Below are positions 54,585 through 64,000 of a stretch of 64,000 nt of DNA, piece after piece. Every line of letters starts with the position of its first letter. The stretch's first letter is position 1. This DNA is from Astropecten irregularis. Lineage: Eukaryota > Echinodermata > Asteroidea > Paxillosida > Astropectinidae. The notes under the pieces are model-generated. The model ran no database searches and was not told where the DNA came from. It saw nothing but the letters and a program-made list of their open reading frames with translations. The stretch lies in the NCBI GenBank assembly GCA_963971285.1, contig OZ020249.1, forward strand, positions 4,650,001-4,714,000, written 5' to 3'. Both the position numbers and the translations under genes were made by a program.

Positions 54585-55840
54585 CATTCATTCAACATTG
54601 GCTGCATAATTCCCATCCCATTGCATTGGCATTAACTTTTTTTTAGTCCAAATTGGATGTTTATTGATAATTCATTATGAATGGTTCAACTTCTATACTA
54701 TCATCAATATTACGGGTGTAGTAGGCCTACTTAGTGAGGAAAAAAACACTGATGATCATTGAGTAGGCCTAGTTTGTAGGTACGTGACAATCGTCCATGT
54801 AAACTGTGTGTCTGTGGCACCAGCCACTTTTTCATGACATGCTTCAGTGCGCATGGTGAGTGTGCTGTTATTGACTCTGCACAAATTGCCCTTTCATCAT
54901 CAACTTAAACCACCAAACTGATGATATAGTAGACAAATTTTTCTTTCTAATGATTTGCAACTCATAATTTTCCGTTACTGGGAAGTTGGGTTTTTCTTTG
55001 ATGGAAGACGAAGGTCAAACATTACATGGAAATTCTTCCTAAAGGAATGTATGCATTGTCTTAAAACTCTTTTTTCTTGTTAGTATATTTATTAATCAAC
55101 ATTCAGTTCAAATAAGAAACAAATCCATGGACCGAAACCATGTTTTTGACCATGATAATTGTGCAAAGGTTGTGAAAAAATACATTACAAGTGACATAAC
55201 TGAATATGATCAATCCAACTACTGGTGAGCTAACCAGTGTTAATTAATCATTAATCAAAATTAATACTCATTATAGGCCTAATTAATAAAGGATATTATC
55301 ACCGTCTAATTTTACTGGTTCTATGCATAATTTATATGTTTTTTACCCCATTCAAATACATAAAAAACAAGGAAGTTACAATAACTTTTACAATGACATT
55401 ATTACAGCCTGGTTAAAACAGTCAAAACGGTCACATTCTGTCCCATTTGTATCCATGGTGAACGATGGACCAATTTCAGTCGTGATTTAAAAATCAATAA
55501 ATTATGTAACTTTCTTAATATTTGGGCTATGAACTTGGTTCTGGTGTCATTTTAAAGCTAATTTTATGCTCTTTTCAAAAATATAACTGACTAAGAGATG
55601 TCTTGGTTTTGAAAATGTTTGTCACATACCTATAGTTTGCGATGATCGTAACACTTTGTGAAGTTTGTCTATTTGGACAGGGTCCAAATAGCCTAACGTT
55701 AGACCAGGTTACGATCTTAACGCGTAACCCTTCTAAGTTCTTAGCAGACTAAGTCCAATAAACCAAGATTTATGATCATTGCAACTAGCTCTATGAAAAT
55801 GAGATACTATCATTACTGCACTATCCCATGGAAAGAGTCC

Positions 55841-55960
55841 TGGGGCTGATTTCATAAAACTTACGACGCGTCGTAGAGTTAAGACGCATCCTTTATCTAT
55901 GGACTCACCGCAACGATGCGACGCGTCGCAGCTATGACGCATTGTGAAATTGGCCCCTGA
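55841..55960. mobile_element. Family E MITE
   Basis: TGGGGCTGATTTCATAAAAC faces TTGTGAAATTGGCCCCTGA. The interior carries GACGCGTCG motifs. Confidence 0.85.
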
Positions 55961-56267
55961 TCCTGCAGATGATCACCACTATCTAAGATAGGCCTACCAG
56001 TTTAATGATAGTGCATGAAGTCTGTGGGGTGTCAGTCTGTTTAATAATTGACACAGAGTGTGGTGACGGACCATGATCCATGGTTACAATCAACGCAACT
56101 AATCCATCTCATGGCCATTTTACCTCCATTATTAAGATTATGCACACTCACTGCAAATCATGCAAACAAAGCATAGTTTCTGCACTTAGGAAACATGGAG
56201 TATTAAAACCAAAAATCCCCATGCTTTTTTGTTTAATCATGTTTAGGTGAATCCAGTTTAACTCACA

Positions 56268-59200
56268 ATGAGCGGTCAGCTTCCTGTAACTGGAGCTATT
56301 CCTCCCTTGGTACCAGTGTCCACTGTGAGCTCTGGTCAGACGGTCACCTCTCATAAGACCCTGCAGGACACCATCATTGAAATAGAAGCACAGATCATGG
56401 TGAATGTCTAATTTTCTTTTTTCAGCACATCAGTAATCGGTCCTGGGCTCGATTTCACAAAAGGCTAAGACAGATCGCAACATGCATATTACAGCAAAGT
56501 GTGATGTCACAATACCACATTACCAGCTACTATGGAAACATGAACAACTCATCTTAAATATGAATCGCAAATCTTTGTGAAATCGACCACAGGCCTTTGA
56601 ATTCATGGCCTCCCCCTAAATTCAAAGTAAATTTCAGGGGCATAGCATGTTTATTGGTTTAAAATAGCACCTTTTTACAATACACTTAACTGTTACCTAA
56701 CTCACGTATGCTAATTATGTTGAGATCCTTTCTGATGTGTGCAATGGAAACAAGGTGTCATTCTCATGAAACCATCACTCTTTCTCTCACCACGAGGCAT
56801 AAATATCCTTTAGCATTTATGTATTACCGGTATTCGATTTATTATTCTCCCTCTACAGTTGCTGGAACAGACTCCAAATGCCACCAGTAGGCAACAGTCT
56901 GGTCTTGCTAAACTCAAGGAGCTTCGGACACGAGCCCTGGCTGAACAAGAAAAGGTATAAATTGCTAGACATTGACCGATAACTCGGTTATTAATGTTGG
57001 GTCCATCAATCAACTAGACTTGTCCAAGTCCCTCTGACTAGAGACTAGTTCAGCCCTCATGAACTAGACTAGTTCAACCACAACCACAATAGACAATCAA
57101 TACAATGCAGCATTGCCTTGTCTGGCACCTACTTCCTAATCAGTGCAGCTCAAAGAATCTTGCTGGGTCTCAATAAAATTGCAAAGAAATGGGAAACTGT
57201 CATATAGTCAACCAGGGGTGCGTTCCACTCCAGCTAACTAAGCGCACGGCGCACAATGTGCGCCACCGTTTTCAAACCGGAACGCGCTGTTCGCCAAACA
57301 CGGACACAACGTTCGCCTAACATAGCTAACGGTGTAGAGGAGGTGTTTGCTCAAGTTAGCTAACTACTTTGAATGAAAGATGGACGCAGTACGCAACACA
57401 TGTTCGCGGTTTGTTGCGTGTGTGTTCCACTACAGAATCCAAGCGTAACGCAAACGGCACGAACATGTTCACGTATGTTCGCGCAAGCGGAACGCACCCC
57501 AGCTTCAGAGACTCAAAAAGAAGAAGAATGTACCACAGAAGTACAAGTTGGTCATGCTTTTTACCAATAGCTTTTTCCCTCTGCAAACTGTGACAGGGTT
57601 AAACAAGGATACCATTTGTTTAGTCTTTAAGGCTTTAATTGTAGTTTAGCGTGCAATGCTGGAACTTGGCCTAAAATGAGAAGCAGTATCATAAACTGCT
57701 TGTAAACTGAGCAAAATCTGAGGGAAACATGTCTCTGCTTTGTATTTGCAGGGTTGATAAAAAATCATGATTTTTATTTAAAAAAAAAAAAAAAAAATCG
57801 GATTTATTTGATTTAAATCAGATTTTTTTTATTTAAATCGATTTTTTTGATTTAAATTAAAATCTCAATTGTTTTTACATAATAACATACTACTATCATA
57901 ACACTTTGCTTTAAAAACCCCACAAATGCTGCCAAATTGCATATTCTTGTCGCTTGGGCATTGTGGTCATTAAAATGTAGCCAAAAAAACCAAAGCAACA
58001 AAAAACAGAAAATGTTACTGACTATCACTACAGGCATACTCTACTGCTTCCTTGCTGATGGGATGTTTAAGACCACATTCAAAGATGTTTCATGGCTTGT
58101 TCGTACCAGTGGTCCATTTGCATCTCAGTATATATGTGTATTAGAGCTAATAATGACAGTATTAATGTGCAATGTCAAGATGTAGTGATGTACACAAACA
58201 AAAGTTAATTCTGTGCAGTTGCATACATGTACATGAGTTACAATGCATATGTACACGTGGGTGTACATACACTGTAATGTATTATTATACTGTGTGTATG
58301 ATTCTATTCATTGTACAGATTACAAGTAACATGAGTAATGCTGTACACATACTTCAGAATACTGCCTCATTTTTCATACACGTGTGTGTACATGAATGCG
58401 TATTTTGTACAATAAAAACACAACATAAACTGTTAAGACACCCTGTTATAGTGGAAAAATTAAGCCAAAAGTTAATGCAAGTCTTCTTTCAGTAAGATTT
58501 TATGTTTTTTGTAAAAATTGATTGATTTTTTTGAGCGATTTTTTCGATTTTTTTCCATTGATTTAAATCATGATTTAAATCAATGTTTTAAATCGAGTGA
58601 TTTAAATCAAACAACTGTTTGTTTGTATTGTAAACATGTGACTTGGGTTAATTGGAATTTGTCAGAGTGCAACAATACAAATATGTTATTGTTATGATTG
58701 GTGCAGTTGAAATCCAGTAAGCAACAGCAGCAGATGCAGCAGATACAACAACAGCAGCCGCAACCAATGCAACAGACACCTGCGCCAGCTACCCCGGTCA
58801 GGACAGGCACCCCACCGTCTGCCTCTGGTGCTGGCACCAACGGCACCACCAGTCAGAGCGCCAGCGCCACACCCACCACATCTCAGAGTGTGGCACCCCC
58901 GGCTCCTAGCAAGCCCAGTGCTATGGCGACAAGCGTGCACACTGGCATTGACCCCAACCAGGTAGGTGTACTGCAGGAAAGGTAAAGCAAATTGGGTGGG
59001 AACCACTACCAAACGTGATTGGTGCAAATAATTTCCTATAAAAATAAGATATTTTATAAAAACTGAAGCCGCAGAAAGCTTTTTCTAATGGAGTGGAGAC
59101 ACTGTTCTCCTTTATCTGTTGAAACCTGGGGAAAATTTGTTAACTATTCTGAAAAAATTGAGTCAGATCTTGCAAATAAGACAGACTCACAGTCCGAAAC

Positions 59201-61065
59201 ACAATAGCACATCCTACCATATGGTGTATGTTGAAAATCTGTGGAAATATACAAGTTTTCAAAGACAACAAATATACTTTCCTGTTTTTTCTCTTAAAAA
59301 AGTTCCACTGATTTGTCAATGCTTTTCATGCATTTTGTGATACATTATGCACTCCTATAATTTTTTTCTGTATCAAGATTAGATTGTTGTAATAGATGGT
59401 CTCCGTTTCTTGTGACATTCAGGTGCTGGACAAGAAAAGGATTCAGGATTTGGTGAAGGAAGTGGATCCCAATACACAGTTGGATGAAGATGTTGAAGAG
59501 GTATAAAGATTATGTCTATTTGTCCAAGGGTCGATTTCACCAAACTCATCATAACTTACAATCAATTGTAGGACTTTTGATGCATTGAAGCCCTATGTGG
59601 GATAGGCCCTCTACCATGGGTTATCCTTTGTAACTCGAGTTACGATCGATCTTAGGGCTTCGTGAAATTGACCCCAGGTCGCTCAGCTTTCTGAATCAGT
59701 CAGAATCTATGCCTAAGTCTTGCCCTTCTCGTAATTCCAACTTCATCTCTGCTTTGTTTTGGTAGATGTTGCTGCAGATAGCCGATGACTTCATCGAGAA
59801 CATTGTGACAGCAGGCTGCCAATTGGCCAAGCATAGGAAATCCAACACCTTGGAATCTAAAGACATCCTTCTCCATTTAGGTAAGATCCTCAAGCAGGAG
59901 TGTGCTTATCTTGCGATACATGATGTCTACACCTAAATTAAAGGGATGGTACAGAATTGGTAAGACAAAATACACCTCATGATCACAGATTCACATAAAA
60001 CTTACACAGTATAATGGTGATGATAGGAGAAAACATCCCATGAAATGTTTTTGTCTGAAATGCCATATTCGTTGAGAAATAAATGAAACTATTTTCCAAT
60101 TGGAATAAATCGCTTCGAAGCGTTTTATTCATGCATTGAAATGTGTACAGTTCTCCGTACACGGGTTTTCACTATTTTCTCGTGACCCAGATGGCTGATT
60201 GACCTCAAACTTCTACAGGTTTGTCAGTTAAGGTATATGATGGATTACATAATGTGCTTTCACTGTCAGCAACGGTTTTGTCGCAAAAACCAGTTCTGTA
60301 CCATCCCTTTAATACATGTACACCTGGGGCCAATTTCATAAAGCTCCGCGACGTGCCGCAACTCAATTTGCGATGCGTCGCAGCTACGATGTGTCGCATA
60401 GATGCAACGAGTCCATAGCGTATGGATGCGTCTTAACACTGCGACACCTCGTAAGTTTTATGAAATTGGCCCCTGTCTATATACAGTAAATTACCAATAA
60501 CCTATTACTAGAAAAGAGGTGGATATTGACAAGTAGATAAATTGTTCAGTCGCTCACGATGTCGCTTGCGTATAAAATTGAGACCAAGCAAGTGTCTTCT
60601 ACAGCTTGACAAAGGCTAGCAGTCTGCAGCTGAAATGTCGCTACCTTCCAGCCAGTGAACAACAAACCTATTGTACGTAATGGGAGACTTTTGGAGAGTC
60701 GGTCTTGAGTCAACAGCACACGCGCAAACCATGCTTGCGCACTTGTGAGGATGCGCGCGTTGTATTGCGCGTGCGTGCGCGTGCGCTGTTGACTCAAGAC
60801 CGACTCTCCAAAAGTCTCCCATTGGGCTTATTTAATAATAAAAAAAAAAATTATAGCATGTACAACATATTCTTTGTCATTAATACATACATTCAAAGAA
60901 AATTTACAAATGAATGTTGATCTTTTCTTTTCTGCACCAGAGCGCAACTGGAATATGCTCATACCCGGCTTCTCCACCGAAGAGAACAAACAGTACAAGA
61001 GACCGGCTTCAACAGAGGCCCACAAGCAACGAATGGCTCTCATACGAAAGACGCTCAAGAAATGA
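56268..61065 (+). CDS. TAF12: TFIID subunit TAF12 (histone-fold protein)
   Basis: TAF12 pairs with TAF4 through a histone fold in TFIID and also serves in SAGA. Six exons join in phase: 56268-56399, 56859-56954, 58707-58961, 59423-59500, 59766-59880 and 60941-61065. They total 801 nt or 266 residues (human about 161). Exons 1-2 (residues 1-76) encode a moderately hydrophilic region ending [10 protein letters not shown]. Exon 3 (77-161) is Gln-rich ([18 protein letters not shown]) and then Pro/Thr/Ser-rich, an N-terminal expansion relative to human. The histone fold (about 162-235) begins [20 protein letters not shown] and continues [20 protein letters not shown] and [17 protein letters not shown]. 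The last exon encodes [20 protein letters not shown] and [18 protein letters not shown], nearly identical to the human C-terminus. A 5' untranslated exon is likely. A possible AATAAA lies at 61946. Confidence 0.95.
56443..56592. mobile_element. Family E MITE in TAF12 intron 1
   Basis: TCCTGGGCTCGATTTCACAA faces TTGTGAAATCGACCACAGG. Confidence 0.75.
57215..57500. mobile_element. 286-bp MITE with GGGGTGCGTTCC ends
   Basis: GGGGTGCGTTCC faces GGAACGCACCCC. The interior is rich in GTTCGC/GCGAAC motifs in both orientations. It lies in TAF12 intron 2. ORFs on both strands across it are palindromic shadows. Confidence 0.8.
57753..58615. mobile_element. TIR element with GATTTAAATC-rich ends
   Basis: GTTGATAAAAAATCATGATT at the left and the region TGATTTAAATCAAACAAC at the right are inverted. 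Both ends carry several TGATTTAAATCA palindromes. The interior is unique and AT-rich. It lies in TAF12 intron 2, ending about 90 bp before exon 3. Confidence 0.65.
59527..59677. mobile_element. Family E MITE in TAF12 intron 4
   Basis: GGGTCGATTTCACCAAACTC faces GGCTTCGTGAAATTGACCCC. The interior pairs with itself around the CCATGGG centre. Confidence 0.85.
59940..60310. mobile_element. Family D MITE in TAF12 intron 5
   Basis: AAAGGGATGGTACAGAATTGG faces CCAGTTCTGTACCATCCCTTT. It is nearly identical to 11886-12253. Confidence 0.9.
60324..60475. mobile_element. Family E MITE in TAF12 intron 5
   Basis: CTGGGGCCAATTTCATAAAG faces TTTTATGAAATTGGCCCCTG. It starts 13 bp after a family D copy. Confidence 0.9.
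60679..60823. repeat. 145-bp hairpin with 48-bp arms
   Basis: AATGGGAGACTTTTGGAGAG to 60726 pairs with 60776-60823 with a single mismatch. The spacer of about 49 bp is rich in GCGC. It lies about 120 bp before TAF12 exon 6. Confidence 0.9.
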
Positions 61066-61245
61066 ATGGGGATTTTCAGATGCGCTTTCTATCACTCACT
61101 TCTAATTTATGGAACCATGAACTCGTTGCTGAGAAGTTAGCCCTGTGAACGTCACGTTGGACATTGTATTATGCCGTTCTCAGTTGGGTCCTAGAACAGC
61201 AGTTGGACTCGCAGAAAAATTTGTACATAGATCATTATGGGTGGA

Positions 61246-61598
61246 CTGGGGCCAATTTCATAGAGCTGCTTAGCACAAAAAATTGCTAAGCATGACATTT
61301 CTGCTTTAATAAAAACAGGATTAACAACCAAATTTCCATCATTATGGGTGTACTGGGGCCAATTTCATAGAGCTGCTTAGCACAAAAAATTGCTAAGCAT
61401 GACATTTCTGCTTTAATAAAAACAGGATTAACAACCAAATTTCCATGTGTTGTATATCACTTGCAATTGTTCTTTGGCTGTTTTTCGCTGACTATGAAAA
61501 ACAAATCGAATTTTCAATGGTGGTTGGTTTTATTGGGCAAACTGTATTTGTGTTAAGCAATTTTTTGTGCTAAGCATCTCTATGAAATTGGCCCCTGG
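61246..61598. mobile_element. Family E MITE with tandem duplication of its left end
   Basis: CTGGGGCCAATTTCATAGAG faces CTCTATGAAATTGGCCCCTGG. The left ~107 bp occur twice (TCATTATGGG at 61232 and 61339). It lies in the probable TAF12 3' untranslated region. Confidence 0.85.
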
Positions 61599-61945
61599 TC
61601 GTAAACATGCAGTTTTGTAAACTCATTGGAGATAGTAGATAAGAGGATTGTGCATAAAAGCCGTCTTTACAAACTTGCACCGAGTACAGTATTTACACAT
61701 TTACTAGTCTGAAAGAATGAAGTACATGCGTTTTACATTAAAACTATATGTACTTCTGATCGTTCCAGTGGAACTCCAGCAGTACTGTTTCCCCCAGGAA
61801 AACGAAACAAACTAATACAAGCAATCTGGTCACTTGAATGCACAGAAAGGCAGTGCAACTTCATTAAAAAACATGTTGCACACTTTCAATAACTATTCAG
61901 TATTCTTAAATCGTGTACAAGTCATTAAGACTTAAACTTTGTGGG

Positions 61946-61951
61946 AATAAA
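61946..61951 (+). terminator. Possible polyadenylation signal of TAF12
   Basis: AATAAA lies about 880 bases after the stop codon. Other AATAAA occurrences lie inside the MITE, so this is a tentative choice. Confidence 0.25.
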
Positions 61952-61977
61952 ATACAATTCCCGATTTGACTTAAAAT

Positions 61978-62300
61978 AAAGGTAATATCATACTTTGGTT
62001 TTTGTCAAAGGAATACAGATTCATGGGCAAAAATATCAACAGTCATCTGTGAAAATTACAGTGCCATACGGTGCCCACTTTTTGAGAAAACAGTGAAAAA
62101 CATTCACAGTATTTCTTAAGTCTTTTCTCTTATTTTTGATTTTCGGTCGTTTTTACTAATTCTGGATAAATACAGCATTTCAGGCGGAAACATTTTAAAG
62201 GTATGTTTCTACCACCACCATCTTCATACCCTGTAAGTTATACGTAAATCTGTGAACATTTCTGTTTTGCTGTCTTACCATAGTATGATGCTACCATTTA
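61978..62300 (-). mobile_element. Family A MITE
   Basis: AAAGGTAATATCATACTTTGG faces ACCATAGTATGATGCTACCATTT. It is a full-length copy. Confidence 0.85.
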
Positions 62301-62309
62301 CACAATATT

Positions 62310-63840
62310 ATTTAATATTTCCATGAAACGCTGCTTTTCAGGATTCTTAAATCTTGTACAAGTGAAGTCATTAAGATTTAAACTTTTCCTGATTGGACTT
62401 ATAATATATACAAACTACTGTCTGGAATACAGATTAAACAGTAAATTCAAAGACAACAAACTCTTTGTTTTGAAAACAACTTTTATTTTGAAAAAGATCG
62501 GTTTCAATAATGCTAAGTTGTCGCCCAGTAACATTGGACTGTAATATCAAGAATTTTTATATACATGATGAAAGATAAATTATCGGTATGATGTTATGTA
62601 CAAAAAGCAAATGTACACATTTTCGCTTTTTCTACAGTCTGTTCTATGTACAGCAAAAGTCGGGAAAAAAAATCTAAATACCAGGGTATTTGCTTTTCCT
62701 TTTCCAAACTGACACAAGAATAGTCATCAATTCTTGCCTGCAGGTTAACGGTCATAGCCCTTTTGCATAGAATTTGCATCTCATCAAGTCTCAATAAAAT
62801 GGACTTTGAAACTAAATATATTTATCTGAGAGAATTTGATTATTATTATTTTGGAGATGTACATTTTAAATCACTAATCTGCATACATTTGGCAAGACTG
62901 CAGATTTTGCAGGAGACATTAGTTTCAACCGAATATTTAATCTCCCCCCCCCCCAACAAAATTAATTGAAGTACTTGATTGCAATGCCTGGAATGAAGAT
63001 ATACAAAAATCAGATTTTTCTCATTTAGATATCAGAAACCCATGGTTTGTTTCCCCTGTGATACACAAAGCAATTTGCAACAAGTACTGATACAAGATCC
63101 TGACACGCTTTGTAAAGCATCATATACATTTATATACACGCAATCTGTAATAAATCTTGATACTCCTCTATAAACCTAATTAGCTAATTTCTCTCTCTTG
63201 ATAGTGACTCTATAATTTTAGACACAAACTAGGCACGTAACGGTCCATTTTATTTAAAGCTACGCTGTACGAAAAAAAAAACCAGAGATGAAAAGGCTCC
63301 GTTTGCTGGTGTTCCGACCAGGGATATTTTGCTTTTAATAGAAAAGCCAAGAACACACAAATTAGATCACTCAAAATGTGACGTTGACACGTTGGTTTTT
63401 TCTTTTTGCAGCCAAGATGAAGAGCCTTTTCCAAAAAATATTTCCACTTTTGACCAATTTGCTAAACCAAAGGTAAAATCTGTGACCACTGAAAAAAGGA
63501 AACTCTTTTGTTGGGATATGAGATGGCGTTCGGTGAAGGTATTTACACCATGGGTTTTTTATACATTCACCTATGAGCTATGAGCTTCAGTAGAATAACT
63601 TCCTTATTGTTGGAAGAGTGAAACAGGGAAATTGTGTTCACTTGAGAAAGGAAATTTTACACACAGTTCCTAGGCAATAATATATACAAGGTACACGGAC
63701 GGATATCTTATCCATATTGAGCTTCAGAGCTCACATCTTTCAGGTGGTTGTTTTTTATGCATTTTCTTGATTTTGTCCAGCGCCAAAAAACAGCATGATT
63801 TGCCAATTAGGCAAATATCACATGATTGGTAGATAACAAT
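62310..63840. other. AT-rich intergenic sequence, no gene recognised
   Basis: Several short open frames occur but none resembles a known protein or has splice support. Confidence 0.5.
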
Positions 63841-63844
63841 TCAA

Positions 63845-64000
63845 TAGCACTCCGCACTAATGACGTCACACGAGTGATTTGGTTTGCGCGCGCATGTACA
63901 AAATCCCCGGATGTCAGACAAACTTCACGCATGCACAAGCATGTGTAACAAGCACACCCACACACGTTTGCAATGTTTGTCTGAGATCCAGTGTGCTATT
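63845..64000. mobile_element. MITE family G copy, cut by window end
   Basis: It is the inverse of 32305-32480: CACTCCGCACTAATGACGTC, ACAAAATCCCCGGATGTCAG and GCAATGTTTGTCTGAGATCC. Confidence 0.65.

Overview
This is a eukaryotic (animal) window. Its genes are interrupted by GT-AG introns and their proteins align with vertebrate and invertebrate housekeeping proteins. Dozens of short terminal-inverted-repeat (TIR) elements and tRNA-derived SINEs fill the non-coding DNA. The repeat style and the length of the proteins suggest a marine invertebrate deuterostome, most likely an echinoderm. That placement is an inference; no species was identified.

Five protein-coding genes were reconstructed by joining exons in phase. 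XPO4 (exportin-4, minus strand) is represented only by its first three coding exons: 11344-11391, 3219-3324 and 1-68; the rest lies left of the window. A GT10 alpha-1,3-fucosyltransferase (minus, 15701-18111) has a four-codon first exon and one large catalytic exon. CDC5L (plus, 24920-34924) has 16 exons giving 805 residues. SYF2 (minus, 41700-54033) has seven exons giving 255 residues. TAF12 (plus, 56268-61065) has six exons giving 266 residues. CDC5L and SYF2 are both Prp19/NTC spliceosome proteins and lie tail to tail. SYF2 and TAF12 lie head to head and may share a promoter.

The rest is repeats. The 8-kb XPO4 intron 1 holds nested DNA elements: a 1.4-kb TIR element inserted in a MITE, a 458-bp foldback element, a 2.6-kb composite and a near-perfect 99-bp palindrome. 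The fucosyltransferase intron holds a MITE whose core is amplified into four 163-bp tandem units. The CDC5L upstream region is a cluster of TIR repeats followed by a 16-bp tandem repeat, and CDC5L intron 8 carries the end of a LINE. The CDC5L-SYF2 gap and the SYF2 introns contain MITEs, SINEs, a 21-bp minisatellite, a Penelope-like terminal hairpin and a perfect 74-bp inverted SINE pair. A spacer-free perfect 96-bp palindrome lies between SYF2 and TAF12.

No gene was recognised in 11.4-15.7 kb, 18.3-24.7 kb, 35-41.7 kb or 61.1-64 kb. These stretches are mostly repeats and AT-rich unique DNA. All exon borders come from reading splice signals and protein similarity from memory; none was tested against transcripts or databases.
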